Source of the DNA: Gammaproteobacteria bacterium
Lineage (GTDB): Bacteria; Pseudomonadota; Gammaproteobacteria; Arenicellales; CAJQKF01
Direction: 5' to 3'
Length of the DNA: 35,087 nucleotides
Assembly (NCBI GenBank): GCA_030429665.1
Contig: JAUIEZ010000042.1
Coordinates: 1 to 35,087, forward strand
The notes below the pieces were generated by a model, which did not search any database, had not been told where the DNA came from, and saw nothing but the letters and a program-made list of their open reading frames with translations. Positions 28,399 through 35,087 of the stretch are shown here, piece after piece. The position numbers were made by a program, and so were the translations under genes. Positions within the stretch are counted from its first letter, which is position 1, and each line of letters starts with the position of its first letter.

Positions 28399-29550
28399 AT
28401 GAAAAAGATTGCACTCATCGCCCTGGCTAGCCTCGTACTCGCGGCCTGCGGGGGCGGGGACAAGCTGCACTTCACCCAGGAGGGCGTGACGCCGAAGCCT
28501 GTCCCCGACGTACCCAAGGAAGATTTTCTCGAACGTGCCTGGCGCTACCGCGTGAGCGGCGATTTCGACGCCGAGACCGGACGCCTGCACCCGGCCGGCG
28601 ACGATGACCGCATTTTTCTCGCCGGACCCGAAGGCGAAGTCGTCGCCCTGAACGGCGCTGACGGAGAACGTCTCTGGCGCGTCGAACTGGAGGCGAACCT
28701 GACCGCCGGCGTCGGGGCCGGCGACGGGTTGGCAATGGTGTCCAGCGACACGGGCACGGTGATCGCCCTCGATCGAAACGACGGCGCCGAACGCTGGCGC
28801 ACCAACGTCGGGGGAGAAGTTCTCGCGCCCGCGGTCATCGCGCCGGGCGTGGCGGTGGTTCGGGTGGGCGATTCGAAAATCGTCGGTCTCGACACCGCCA
28901 ACGGAGAGTTGCTCTGGACCGTGCAGAAGGCCGTCGAGGGTCTCACCGTGCGCGGCACTTCGCGTCCCTTGATCAACGGTCGCGGCGCCGTCGTCGGCCT
29001 GGCCGACGGGCGATTGCTGGCCATCGACATCGACCGCGGCCGTGTCCTGTGGGAAACGCCGATCGGCACCCGACGCGGCGCCAACGAGGTTGGCCGTCTT
29101 GCCGACATTGACACCGATCCGGCGTTGTTCGGCACGGTGCTGTACATTGCCTCGTTCCAGTCGCGCGTGGTCGCCATGGCGCTCGGCTCGCCGCGGGTGA
29201 TCTGGTCGAGCGAGGTGTCGACGCTGAAGAACTTCGGCCTCGATGCCGACCACCTGTACGTCACCACGGATACCGGCGCGATCGTCGCGCTAAACCGCTA
29301 CACCGGGGAGCGTATCTGGCAACAGGATCAGTTGTCCGGACGCGGCCTGACCGGCCCGTTATCGCTCGGCGATCGATTGCTGGTCGGAGACTTCGAGGGC
29401 AATCTTTTCCAACTGGATCCTGCCAGCGGCGCCATTCGCTCCCTGCAGAAAGTCTCTGGTGGCGCGATCGTGGAAACGCCGACCCAGGTAGGCGAGCTCG
29501 TCATCGTGGTTTCGGAGAACGGCCGCGTCCAGGCCCTCGCACCCAGGTAA
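28399..29550 (+). CDS. bamB: Outer membrane protein assembly factor BamB
   Basis: BamB is a lipoprotein of the BAM complex that binds BamA and helps insert beta-barrel proteins in the outer membrane. The signal ends at LAAC with lipidated C17. Residues about 45-383 form an eight-bladed PQQ-like propeller with repeated A/V-L-G/D-x-x-x-G-x-x-x-W motifs such as VALNGADGERLWRVEL, IALDRNDGAERWRTNV and VALNRYTGERIWQQD. It lies 12 bases after yfgM and four before der, the conserved order. Confidence 0.96.
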   Translation: MKKIALIALASLVLAACGGGDKLHFTQEGVTPKPVPDVPKEDFLERAWRYRVSGDFDAETGRLHPAGDDDRIFLAGPEGEVVALNGADGERLWRVELEANLTAGVGAGDGLAMVSSDTGTVIALDRNDGAERWRTNVGGEVLAPAVIAPGVAVVRVGDSKIVGLDTANGELLWTVQKAVEGLTVRGTSRPLINGRGAVVGLADGRLLAIDIDRGRVLWETPIGTRRGANEVGRLADIDTDPALFGTVLYIASFQSRVVAMALGSPRVIWSSEVSTLKNFGLDADHLYVTTDTGAIVALNRYTGERIWQQDQLSGRGLTGPLSLGDRLLVGDFEGNLFQLDPASGAIRSLQKVSGGAIVETPTQVGELVIVVSENGRVQALAPR

Positions 29551-29554
29551 CCCG

Positions 29555-30913
29555 ATGATTCCCGTGATTGCCCTGGTCGGGCGTCCCAACGTCGGCAAGT
29601 CGACGCTGTTCAATACGCTGACGCGGACGCGGGATGCCATCGTGCATGACCAACCCGGACTGACGCGGGACCGGCTATACGGTCGCGTCGTTCGCGACGG
29701 TAAAGTTCGCGCCCTGGTTATCGACACCGGGGGACTTGGCGATGAGTCGGAAATCGGCGCGCAGATCGACGCGCAGATAGAACGGGTCCTGTCCGAAGCC
29801 GACGAGATCCTGTTCCTGGTCGACCATGACGAAGGGCTCGCCACGGGTGATGAAGACATTGCCCGGCTGCTCAGGCGCGCCGGGAAACCGATACGCGTCG
29901 TGGTCAACAAGTCCGAAGGGATCGATGCGGTGCTGGCAACCGCCGAATTCCAGGCATTGGGCCTCGGCGAGCCGTGGGCCATCTCCGCCCGGCGCGGCGA
30001 TCGCGTCGAATCGCTGCTGACTGAAATATTCTCCCACTATCCGCCGCCGGGCGACGAGGAGGCCGCGAACGAGCGAATCCGCGTGGCCGTCGTCGGCAGG
30101 CCGAACGTGGGCAAATCGACGCTGGTCAACGCGCTGCTCGGCGAGCAGCGCGTCATGGTGCGCGACGAGCCCGGCACGACCCGCGACAGCGTATCGATTG
30201 AGTTCTCCCGCGACGGGCGAGATTTCGAACTGGTCGATACCGCCGGCGTAAGGCGGCGCCAGAAGGTCACCGAGACCGTGGAGCAGTTCTCGGTCGTGCG
30301 CACGGTGCGCGCTATCGAGCGCGCCCATGTCTGCGTACTGATGCTCGATGCCCGTCGTGAACCGGGCGAGCAGGACGCCGCCATCGCCGGCCTGATCGAG
30401 AACCGCGGCCGCGCCATCGTGCTCGCGGTCAACAAGTGGGACAATCTCGACGCATATACCCGGCGGCGCTTCCTGGACAAGCTGGAACGCCGCTTTCCGT
30501 TCCTGCCGCCCCACGAACGGCTGCTGATCTCGGCGCTGCACGGCACCGGCGTGGGGGATATCTTGCCGGCCGCCTCGCGCGCCTTCGATTCGGCCATGAT
30601 CGAGTTCAAGACCTCGGATCTCAACCGCCGCCTGGAAGCGGCAGTCGCCGCGCAGGCGCCACCCATGCACGCTGGACGTCCCATCAAGCTCAAGTTTGCG
30701 CACCAGGACGGACGCAATCCGCCACGAATCACCATTCGGGGCAATCGCTTGAACCAGATCCGCGAGACCTATACCCGCTACCTCGCCAACTATTTTCAGC
30801 GGAGTTACCGGCTGGTGGGCACGCGTGTGGCGATTCGCTACGAGAGCGAAGCAAACCCCTATGATTCATCGCGGTCCACGCGCGCCGGTCGGCGCCCGTC
30901 CTCGGTACGATAG
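29555..30913 (+). CDS. der: Ribosome biogenesis GTPase Der
   Basis: Der (EngA) has two tandem GTPase domains and a KH domain and acts in 50S subunit maturation. Walker A motifs GRPNVGKS occur at 9-16 and 181-188. The second GTPase continues with DEPGTTRDS and NKWDNLD. The C-terminal KH-like domain (about 355-440) contains PPRITIRGNRLNQI. The 452-residue length is typical. It ends the ndk-to-der block and is followed by a 659-base gap. Confidence 0.97.
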   Translation: MIPVIALVGRPNVGKSTLFNTLTRTRDAIVHDQPGLTRDRLYGRVVRDGKVRALVIDTGGLGDESEIGAQIDAQIERVLSEADEILFLVDHDEGLATGDEDIARLLRRAGKPIRVVVNKSEGIDAVLATAEFQALGLGEPWAISARRGDRVESLLTEIFSHYPPPGDEEAANERIRVAVVGRPNVGKSTLVNALLGEQRVMVRDEPGTTRDSVSIEFSRDGRDFELVDTAGVRRRQKVTETVEQFSVVRTVRAIERAHVCVLMLDARREPGEQDAAIAGLIENRGRAIVLAVNKWDNLDAYTRRRFLDKLERRFPFLPPHERLLISALHGTGVGDILPAASRAFDSAMIEFKTSDLNRRLEAAVAAQAPPMHAGRPIKLKFAHQDGRNPPRITIRGNRLNQIRETYTRYLANYFQRSYRLVGTRVAIRYESEANPYDSSRSTRAGRRPSSVR

Positions 30914-31167
30914 GCGCGTGACGCGGCCGACCGCTCGCGTCGCCGCAGGCCAAACACCGTTCGACCTTGCAGCTCTGGCGGACCTCGCTAGATACCCATC
31001 CCTGGACCCCGGCGGGGTGAATACGCCGCCGAACAGTGGGTACCGGCGTCTTTGCAGTGAGCGAGATCGCGGTCAGTCCGCGTCACAGACCCGGCCGGTC
31101 CGGATACCGAACCCGCAGCATTAGTTTCGAGCGACCTCGAAAGCGGCCAGAGCGGCGGTTTCGGTTC

Positions 31168-31275
31168 ACGGGTAGCCGTCCAACACCCTGGCGACGTATA
31201 CCGGCATCGACGGGTCGAACGAATGACGTAGCGCTCGACCGGGAAGGTCGAGAGGCGAACCCCGCCGCTACCCGT
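31168..31275 (+). ncRNA. Candidate structured RNA (multi-helix fold), unproven
   Basis: A 9-bp closing pair (31168-31176 with 31267-31275) encloses further short helices: CGTC/GACG (31177-31180 with 31192-31195), TCGA/TCGA around CGGG (31207-31218), CTCGACC/GGTCGAG around GGGAA (31234-31252) and GGCG/CGCC (31254-31257 with 31263-31266). The first and last abut the closing stem, giving a multibranch shape. It matches no RNA family I recognise. Strand is a guess from flanking gene direction. Confidence 0.22.
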
Positions 31276-31353
31276 CACTTGACGACAGTCATGGCCGACC
31301 CGCCCCCGGCACCGCGGCGGCACCTCCCGGACGGCGGTCTGCGCCGCGGGGAC

Positions 31354-31382
31354 TTTACAAAGCGGCTGAACAAATTTATAAG
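31354..31382 (+). promoter_or_regulatory. Sigma70-type promoter of the ligase-ABC transporter cluster
   Basis: TTTACA (31354-31359) and TATAAG (31377-31382) each match consensus at 5 of 6 positions with a 17-base spacer. Transcription from about 31389 would give a leader of about 185 bases that contains the dyad at 31459-31479. Confidence 0.7.
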
Positions 31383-31458
31383 AAGTTAATAGATATTGCC
31401 GGTCGCTACGGTATGATTTGGCAAGAATTTTCCGATAATCGAATATAAAGCCGTCAAA

Positions 31459-31479
31459 CCTCGACGAATTTCGACGAGG
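31459..31479. promoter_or_regulatory. Quasi-palindrome in the ligase leader, possible operator
   Basis: The 21 bases cctcgacgaatttcgacgag plus g are a near-perfect dyad: CCTCG/CGAGG outer arms and CGA/TCG inner arms with one mismatch. TCGACGA also occurs as a direct repeat at 31461 and 31471, one helical turn apart. It may bind a TetR- or GntR-type regulator, but none is encoded nearby. Confidence 0.35.
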
Positions 31480-31558
31480 AGCGGTAAATTAGACAGATCA
31501 CTTGGCATCGATCGGGTCTGGTGGGGGCGTGTGTCTTCCCCGGCCTGGTCGTAACCAC

Positions 31559-31564
31559 AGGAGG
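31559..31564 (+). promoter_or_regulatory. Consensus ribosome binding site of the ligase gene
   Basis: AGGAGG lies eight bases before ATG 31573. It is the strongest such site I saw in the window and fixes the start, which suggests high translation of the first gene in the cluster. Confidence 0.85.
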
Positions 31565-31572
31565 CAACACGA

Positions 31573-33534
31573 ATGTCGGAGCTCGACACGTTCCCGAAGC
31601 TCCTGCGCCACCAGGCGGTGCGACTGGCGTCGCGACCCGCGCTGATGGAGAAGGAGTACGGCATCTGGCAGACGTGGACCTGGGAGGATTACTTCGACGA
31701 GGTTCGCCGCTTCGCAGCCGGCCTGTCGGCGCTGGGGTTCTCCCGAGACGACAAACTGTTCATCATCGGCCAGAACCGCCCTCGACTGTACTTCGCGATA
31801 TCCGCCGCCCAGAGCCTGGGCGGCGTTCCGGTTCCCACCTACTACGATTCCGTCGCCGAGGAGATGAAGTTCGTCATCGGCCATGCCGGTGCGAGATACG
31901 TCGTCGCCGAAGACCAGGAACAGGTCGACAAGGTGCTGGAAATCAGGGAAAGCTGCCCCGACGTCGAAATGATCATCTACGACGACGAACGCGGCCTGTC
32001 GGATTACGATCCCGCCTTCGTGCGAAGCTTCGAATCGATCCAGGCGGCCGGCGCCGAGAAGCTTGCGTCCGAACCCGACCTGGTGGACCGCGAGATCGAC
32101 CGCGGTCGCGGTTCCGACACCTCCGTCATTCTCTATACCTCGGGAACTACCGGCACGCCCAAGGGCGTGGTGCTGACGTTCGACAACATCCGGTCCATCG
32201 CCCAGGTGTGTTGTGACCTCGAAGGCTTGAACGAAACGGACTCGGTCATCGCCTACCTGCCGATGGCATGGATCGTGGACCACTTCATTTCCTACGCCCA
32301 GGCCCATATCTGCGGTTTTTGCGTCTGCTGCCCGGAAAGCCCGGAAACGGTCATGCAGGACTCCCGGGAGATCGGACCGACGTATCACTTCACCTCGCCG
32401 CGCGTGCTGGAGAATCATCGCACCAGCATCATGATTCGCATGGAGGACGCGTCGAGATTCAAACGCTGGATGTTTCACTACTTCCTGGACGTCGCCAAGC
32501 GTTGCCTCGACAAGCGCCTCGCGAACGAGACGTTGTCGATGGCCGATCGAATCAAGTACGCGCTGGGTAGGGTGCTGGTTTACGAACCGCTCAAGAACCA
32601 GCTCGGCTACAGTCGCACCCGACTGACATACACGGCCGGTGAAGCGATCGGTCCGGACATGTTCGATTTCTACCGATCCATCGGCATCCACCTGAAGCAG
32701 GTTTACGGTCAGACGGAGGCATCACCCTTCGTTACCGTGCAATTGAACGACCAGGTTCGCTCGGACACGGTCGGAACACCGATCGAAGGCGTGGAGGTCA
32801 AGTTGTCCGCGGACGGGGAAGTGCTGTTCCGCTCGCCGGGCGTATTTCACTCGTACTACAAGAATCCCGATGCGACCGCGGCGGCGAAAACGGCGGATGG
32901 TTGGGTGTTGACCGGCGACACGGGCTTCTTCGACGACATCGGCCACTTGAAAATTATCGATCGCACCAAGGACGTGGGACGGTTGAACAACGGATCGCTT
33001 TTCGCGCCCAAGTACATCGAGAACAAGCTCAAGTTCTTTCCCTACATCCTCGAGGCGGTGGCCATTGGAGACAGCCGGGATGAAGTCACCGCATTCGTCA
33101 ACATCGACCTCTCCGCGGTGGGTGACTGGGCAGAACGACGCGGTCTCGCCTATGCCAGCTACCAGGAACTGGCGGCGCATCCGGCGGTTTACGAACTGAT
33201 CGACGAATGCATCGAAAAGGTCAACGAAGACCTCGCCCAGGATGACATGCTGGCCGACTCCCAGGTACGCCGATTCCTGATCCTGCACAAGGAACTCGAT
33301 GCCGACGACGGCGAACTCACGCGTACGCGCAAACTGCGCCGACGCATTATCGCCGAACGCTATGCACCGCTGATCACGGCGCTTTACGACGGATCCGATC
33401 ACTGCGAGATATCGGTCGAGGTCACCTTCGAAGATGGCCGCAAGGGTTCGCTGACGGGCGATCTTCGCATCGCGCCGGTGAAGACATTCGAGAAACACGA
33501 CCGGTCGGCCGAGCCGGCCCGTTCCGCGGCATAG
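31573..33534 (+). CDS. Long-chain acyl-CoA synthetase-like AMP-binding ligase
   Basis: The 653-residue protein is an ANL-superfamily ligase that should adenylate a carboxylic acid and pass it to CoA. The P-loop-like motif YTSGTTGTPKG is at 188-198, followed by YLPMAW, YTAGEAIG, YGQTEASP, the aspartate motif in GWVLTGDTGFFDD and the hinge IDRTKD. The late lysine for adenylation lies in LTRTRKLRR. Length and inserts resemble long-chain fatty acyl-CoA synthetases (FadD15/bubblegum type). The substrate cannot be read from the sequence. A Liv-type ABC ATPase starts 12 bases downstream and a Liv-type permease follows, so the enzyme likely activates the transported acid, trapping it in the cell (inference). 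A strong promoter and ribosome site precede it. Confidence 0.9.
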   Translation: MSELDTFPKLLRHQAVRLASRPALMEKEYGIWQTWTWEDYFDEVRRFAAGLSALGFSRDDKLFIIGQNRPRLYFAISAAQSLGGVPVPTYYDSVAEEMKFVIGHAGARYVVAEDQEQVDKVLEIRESCPDVEMIIYDDERGLSDYDPAFVRSFESIQAAGAEKLASEPDLVDREIDRGRGSDTSVILYTSGTTGTPKGVVLTFDNIRSIAQVCCDLEGLNETDSVIAYLPMAWIVDHFISYAQAHICGFCVCCPESPETVMQDSREIGPTYHFTSPRVLENHRTSIMIRMEDASRFKRWMFHYFLDVAKRCLDKRLANETLSMADRIKYALGRVLVYEPLKNQLGYSRTRLTYTAGEAIGPDMFDFYRSIGIHLKQVYGQTEASPFVTVQLNDQVRSDTVGTPIEGVEVKLSADGEVLFRSPGVFHSYYKNPDATAAAKTADGWVLTGDTGFFDDIGHLKIIDRTKDVGRLNNGSLFAPKYIENKLKFFPYILEAVAIGDSRDEVTAFVNIDLSAVGDWAERRGLAYASYQELAAHPAVYELIDECIEKVNEDLAQDDMLADSQVRRFLILHKELDADDGELTRTRKLRRRIIAERYAPLITALYDGSDHCEISVEVTFEDGRKGSLTGDLRIAPVKTFEKHDRSAEPARSAA

Positions 33535-33546
33535 GGGAACCGGGAG

Positions 33547-34338
33547 ATGCCGGGTGAGAGAGACTTCGACAAGGCCCTTCTCAAGGTAGAGAATATTTCC
33601 CTGTCGTTCGGCGGCGTCAAGGCGCTCGAAGACATCAGCTTCGATATCATGGAGGGGGAGATTCGCGCGATCATCGGCCCCAACGGCGCCGGTAAATCGT
33701 CAATGCTGAACTGCATCAACGGGTTCTATCATCCGCAGAAGGGCAGAATCTGGTTCGACGGCGCCTACCGCGGCGCGCTGAAACCTCATCAAATCGCCCG
33801 CCAGGGTATCTCGCGCACGTTCCAGAACATCGCGCTATTCAAGGGCATGACCACCTTGGACAACCTGATGACGGGACGCATCACCCGCATGCGCGCCAAC
33901 ATGTTCTGGCAGGCATTGTGGAAGGGCAAGGCCGAGCGCGAGGAAATCGAACATCGTGAACGGGTGGAGCACATCATCGATTTTCTGGAAATTCAATCCA
34001 TTCGAAAGACGCCGGTGGGCCGGCTGCCGTATGGATTACAAAAGCGTGTCGAACTGGGACGCGCGCTGGCCGCGGAAGGACGGCTGTTGCTCCTTGACGA
34101 ACCGATGGCGGGTATGAACATCGAGGAGAAGGAGGACATGTGCCGTTTCATCATCGACGTGAATGAGCAGTTCGGCACGACCATCGCCCTGATCGAGCAC
34201 GACATGGGCGTGGTAATGGACCTTGCCGATCGGGTCGTGGTACTGGACTATGGCCGCAAGATCGGCGATGGCGTGCCCGACGAGATTCGTCGCAACCAGA
34301 CCGTCATTGACGCCTATCTCGGGGTAAGCCATGACTGA
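33547..34338 (+). CDS. Liv-type ABC transporter ATP-binding protein (LivG-like)
   Basis: This 263-residue ATPase belongs to the branched-chain amino acid (HAAT) importer class. Walker A GPNGAGKSS is at 44-52, the LivG-type signature LPYGLQKRVELGRA at about 160-173, Walker B LLLLDEP at about 180-186 and the H-loop in ALIEHDMGVVMDLADRVVVLDYG. The C-terminal tail with EIRRNQTVIDAYLG is typical of LivG. Its location after an acyl-CoA synthetase instead of amino acid genes suggests a different cargo, such as an aromatic or aliphatic acid. It lies 66 bases before the permease gene. Confidence 0.92.
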   Translation: MPGERDFDKALLKVENISLSFGGVKALEDISFDIMEGEIRAIIGPNGAGKSSMLNCINGFYHPQKGRIWFDGAYRGALKPHQIARQGISRTFQNIALFKGMTTLDNLMTGRITRMRANMFWQALWKGKAEREEIEHRERVEHIIDFLEIQSIRKTPVGRLPYGLQKRVELGRALAAEGRLLLLDEPMAGMNIEEKEDMCRFIIDVNEQFGTTIALIEHDMGVVMDLADRVVVLDYGRKIGDGVPDEIRRNQTVIDAYLGVSHD

Positions 34339-34404
34339 TTCGATGCGTCTGCCACCCGTCGCCAGGTGCCGACGGCGGCGAAACCCGCACCAGGGAGCCT
34401 GGCA

Positions 34405-35087
34405 ATGAGTCCCACGTTCCTCTACACCATCGAGGTCATACTCAATGGACTGATGGCCGGCGTCATGTATTCGCTCGTTGCGCTGGGATTCGTGCTCATC
34501 TTCAAGGCGTCGGGTATTTTCAACTACGCCCAGGGCGTGCTGGCCTTGTTCGCCGCCCTCACGCTGGTCGGATTCCAGACCGGGCAGATTCCGTTCGCCC
34601 ACCTCCTCAATGCCATGTTCGGCACCGAGTTGCACCATTGGGGCGACGGCATGAATGCCGCCCTCGCCATCGTGTTTACGCTGGTCGTCATGGTTCTTCT
34701 CGCATGGCTGGTCGAGAAGCTGATTCTCCAGTATCTCGTCAACCAGCCGCCCATCATCCTGTTCATGGCCACGATCGGCCTGGCGTACTTCCTCGAGGGA
34801 TTCGGCGACCTGATGTGGGGCGCGGATATCAAGGCGCTGGACATCGGTATTCCCTCGGGTGGATCGTTCTGGCTCGAGGACGTAACCCGCGCCTGGGCGT
34901 CCGAGGGATCGAACTACTACGGCATGTATATCGACGTACTCGACGTATGGGCCGCAGTGGTGGCCGTGGTCCTCGTTTTGTTGCTGAGCGCGTTCTCGCA
35001 GTACACCAAGACGGGCCGGGCGCTGCGCGCGGTGGCCGACGACCATCAGGCAGCGCTGACGGTGGGCATCTCCCTGCGCACCATCTG
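34405..35087 (+). CDS. Liv-type ABC transporter permease (LivH-like), 3' end outside window
   Basis: An open frame runs from ATG 34405, preceded by AGGGAG at 34392-34397, to the window edge, giving 227 residues without a stop. The start MSPTFLYTIEVILNGLMAGVM and the following LVALGFVLIFKASGIFNYAQG are the LivH signature. Further hydrophobic helices follow (about 58-90 region and 93-115), then LVNQPPIILFMATIGLAYFLEG and a C-terminal helix near 185-205 with TGRALRAVADD, the loop that contacts the ATPase. Relatives have about 290-340 residues, so a third or less is missing. The second permease, second ATPase and binding protein are expected downstream. Confidence 0.92.
   Translation, partial: MSPTFLYTIEVILNGLMAGVMYSLVALGFVLIFKASGIFNYAQGVLALFAALTLVGFQTGQIPFAHLLNAMFGTELHHWGDGMNAALAIVFTLVVMVLLAWLVEKLILQYLVNQPPIILFMATIGLAYFLEGFGDLMWGADIKALDIGIPSGGSFWLEDVTRAWASEGSNYYGMYIDVLDVWAAVVAVVLVLLLSAFSQYTKTGRALRAVADDHQAALTVGISLRTI

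Larger units (their letters stand above)
30914..31572 (+). other. 659-base non-coding gap between der and the ligase gene
   Basis: I see no frame here that looks like a protein; short frames on both strands have no start signals or recognisable motifs. The first 440 bases are GC-rich and contain several perfect hairpins: ACCCC/GGGGT (31006-31018), TTTCGAG/CTCGAAA (31125-31142) and CTCGACC/GGTCGAG (31234-31252), plus a distant pairing ACGGGTAGC/GCTACCCGT (31168-31176 with 31267-31275). The base composition then shifts sharply to AT-rich at about 31355-31500, which carries the promoter of the next gene. Confidence 0.6.

Noticed and set aside
30825..31124. Frame continuing past the der stop into the gap
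   Set aside because: Begins inside der in another frame, no ribosome site, no motif, low-complexity composition.
31036..31389. 117-codon plus-strand frame in the der-ligase gap
   Set aside because: Arginine/proline-rich, no ribosome site, ends in the AT-rich promoter; judged non-coding.

Overview
The window is about 35 kb of GC-rich, densely coding chromosome from a non-enteric gammaproteobacterium. The evidence is gene content and order: queA-tgt-yajC-secD-secF, nrdR-ribD-ribE-ribBX-nusB-thiL-pgpA, mutS-fdxA, divergent suhB/trmJ, and ndk-rlmN-pilW-rodZ-hisS-yfgM-bamB-der. These are familiar gammaproteobacterial core neighbourhoods. I cannot name a genus. I see no phage, transposon, CRISPR array, toxin-antitoxin pair or defence island, so most of the window is ordinary housekeeping DNA. 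The points of interest are missing genes, intergenic structure and the right-hand transport cluster.

Layout. 1-1958: the end of an unrecognised TPR-like protein, then xerD. 2036-3101 (minus): tRNA-Leu(CAA) followed by cnoX, a thioredoxin-TPR co-chaperone. 3262-8850 (plus): queA and tgt (queuosine), then yajC-secD-secF (Sec accessory complex). 8907-14275 (plus): nrdR, ribD, ribE, ribBX, nusB, thiL, pgpA. The riboflavin genes lack ribH. 14255-14938 (minus): a lytic transglycosylase overlapping the end of pgpA. 15004-16268 (plus): yajQ and dsbC. 16330-20173 (minus): suhB, mutS, fdxA. 20297-22986 (plus): trmJ, an AT-rich gap, a lone iscA, and an MtaB-type methylthiotransferase. 23228-30913 (plus): ndk, rlmN, pilW, rodZ, hisS, yfgM, bamB, der. 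Several of these overlap by four bases. 30914-31572: a 659-base non-coding gap with several hairpins and a good sigma70-type promoter. 31573-35087 (plus): a long-chain acyl-CoA synthetase-like ligase, then a Liv-type ABC ATPase and a Liv-type permease cut off by the window edge.

How the genes work together. The window combines tRNA maturation (queA, tgt, trmJ, mtaB, rlmN, which also modifies 23S rRNA), envelope biogenesis (secDF-yajC, yfgM, bamB, rodZ, pilW, dsbC), riboflavin and thiamine cofactors, phospholipid synthesis (pgpA) and genome maintenance (xerD, mutS). The most informative absences are iscR, iscS, iscU, hscBA and fdx between trmJ and ndk, where only iscA remains, together with ribH before nusB and ispG before hisS. 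The closing ligase-ABC transporter cluster probably imports and CoA-activates a carboxylic acid whose identity is unknown.
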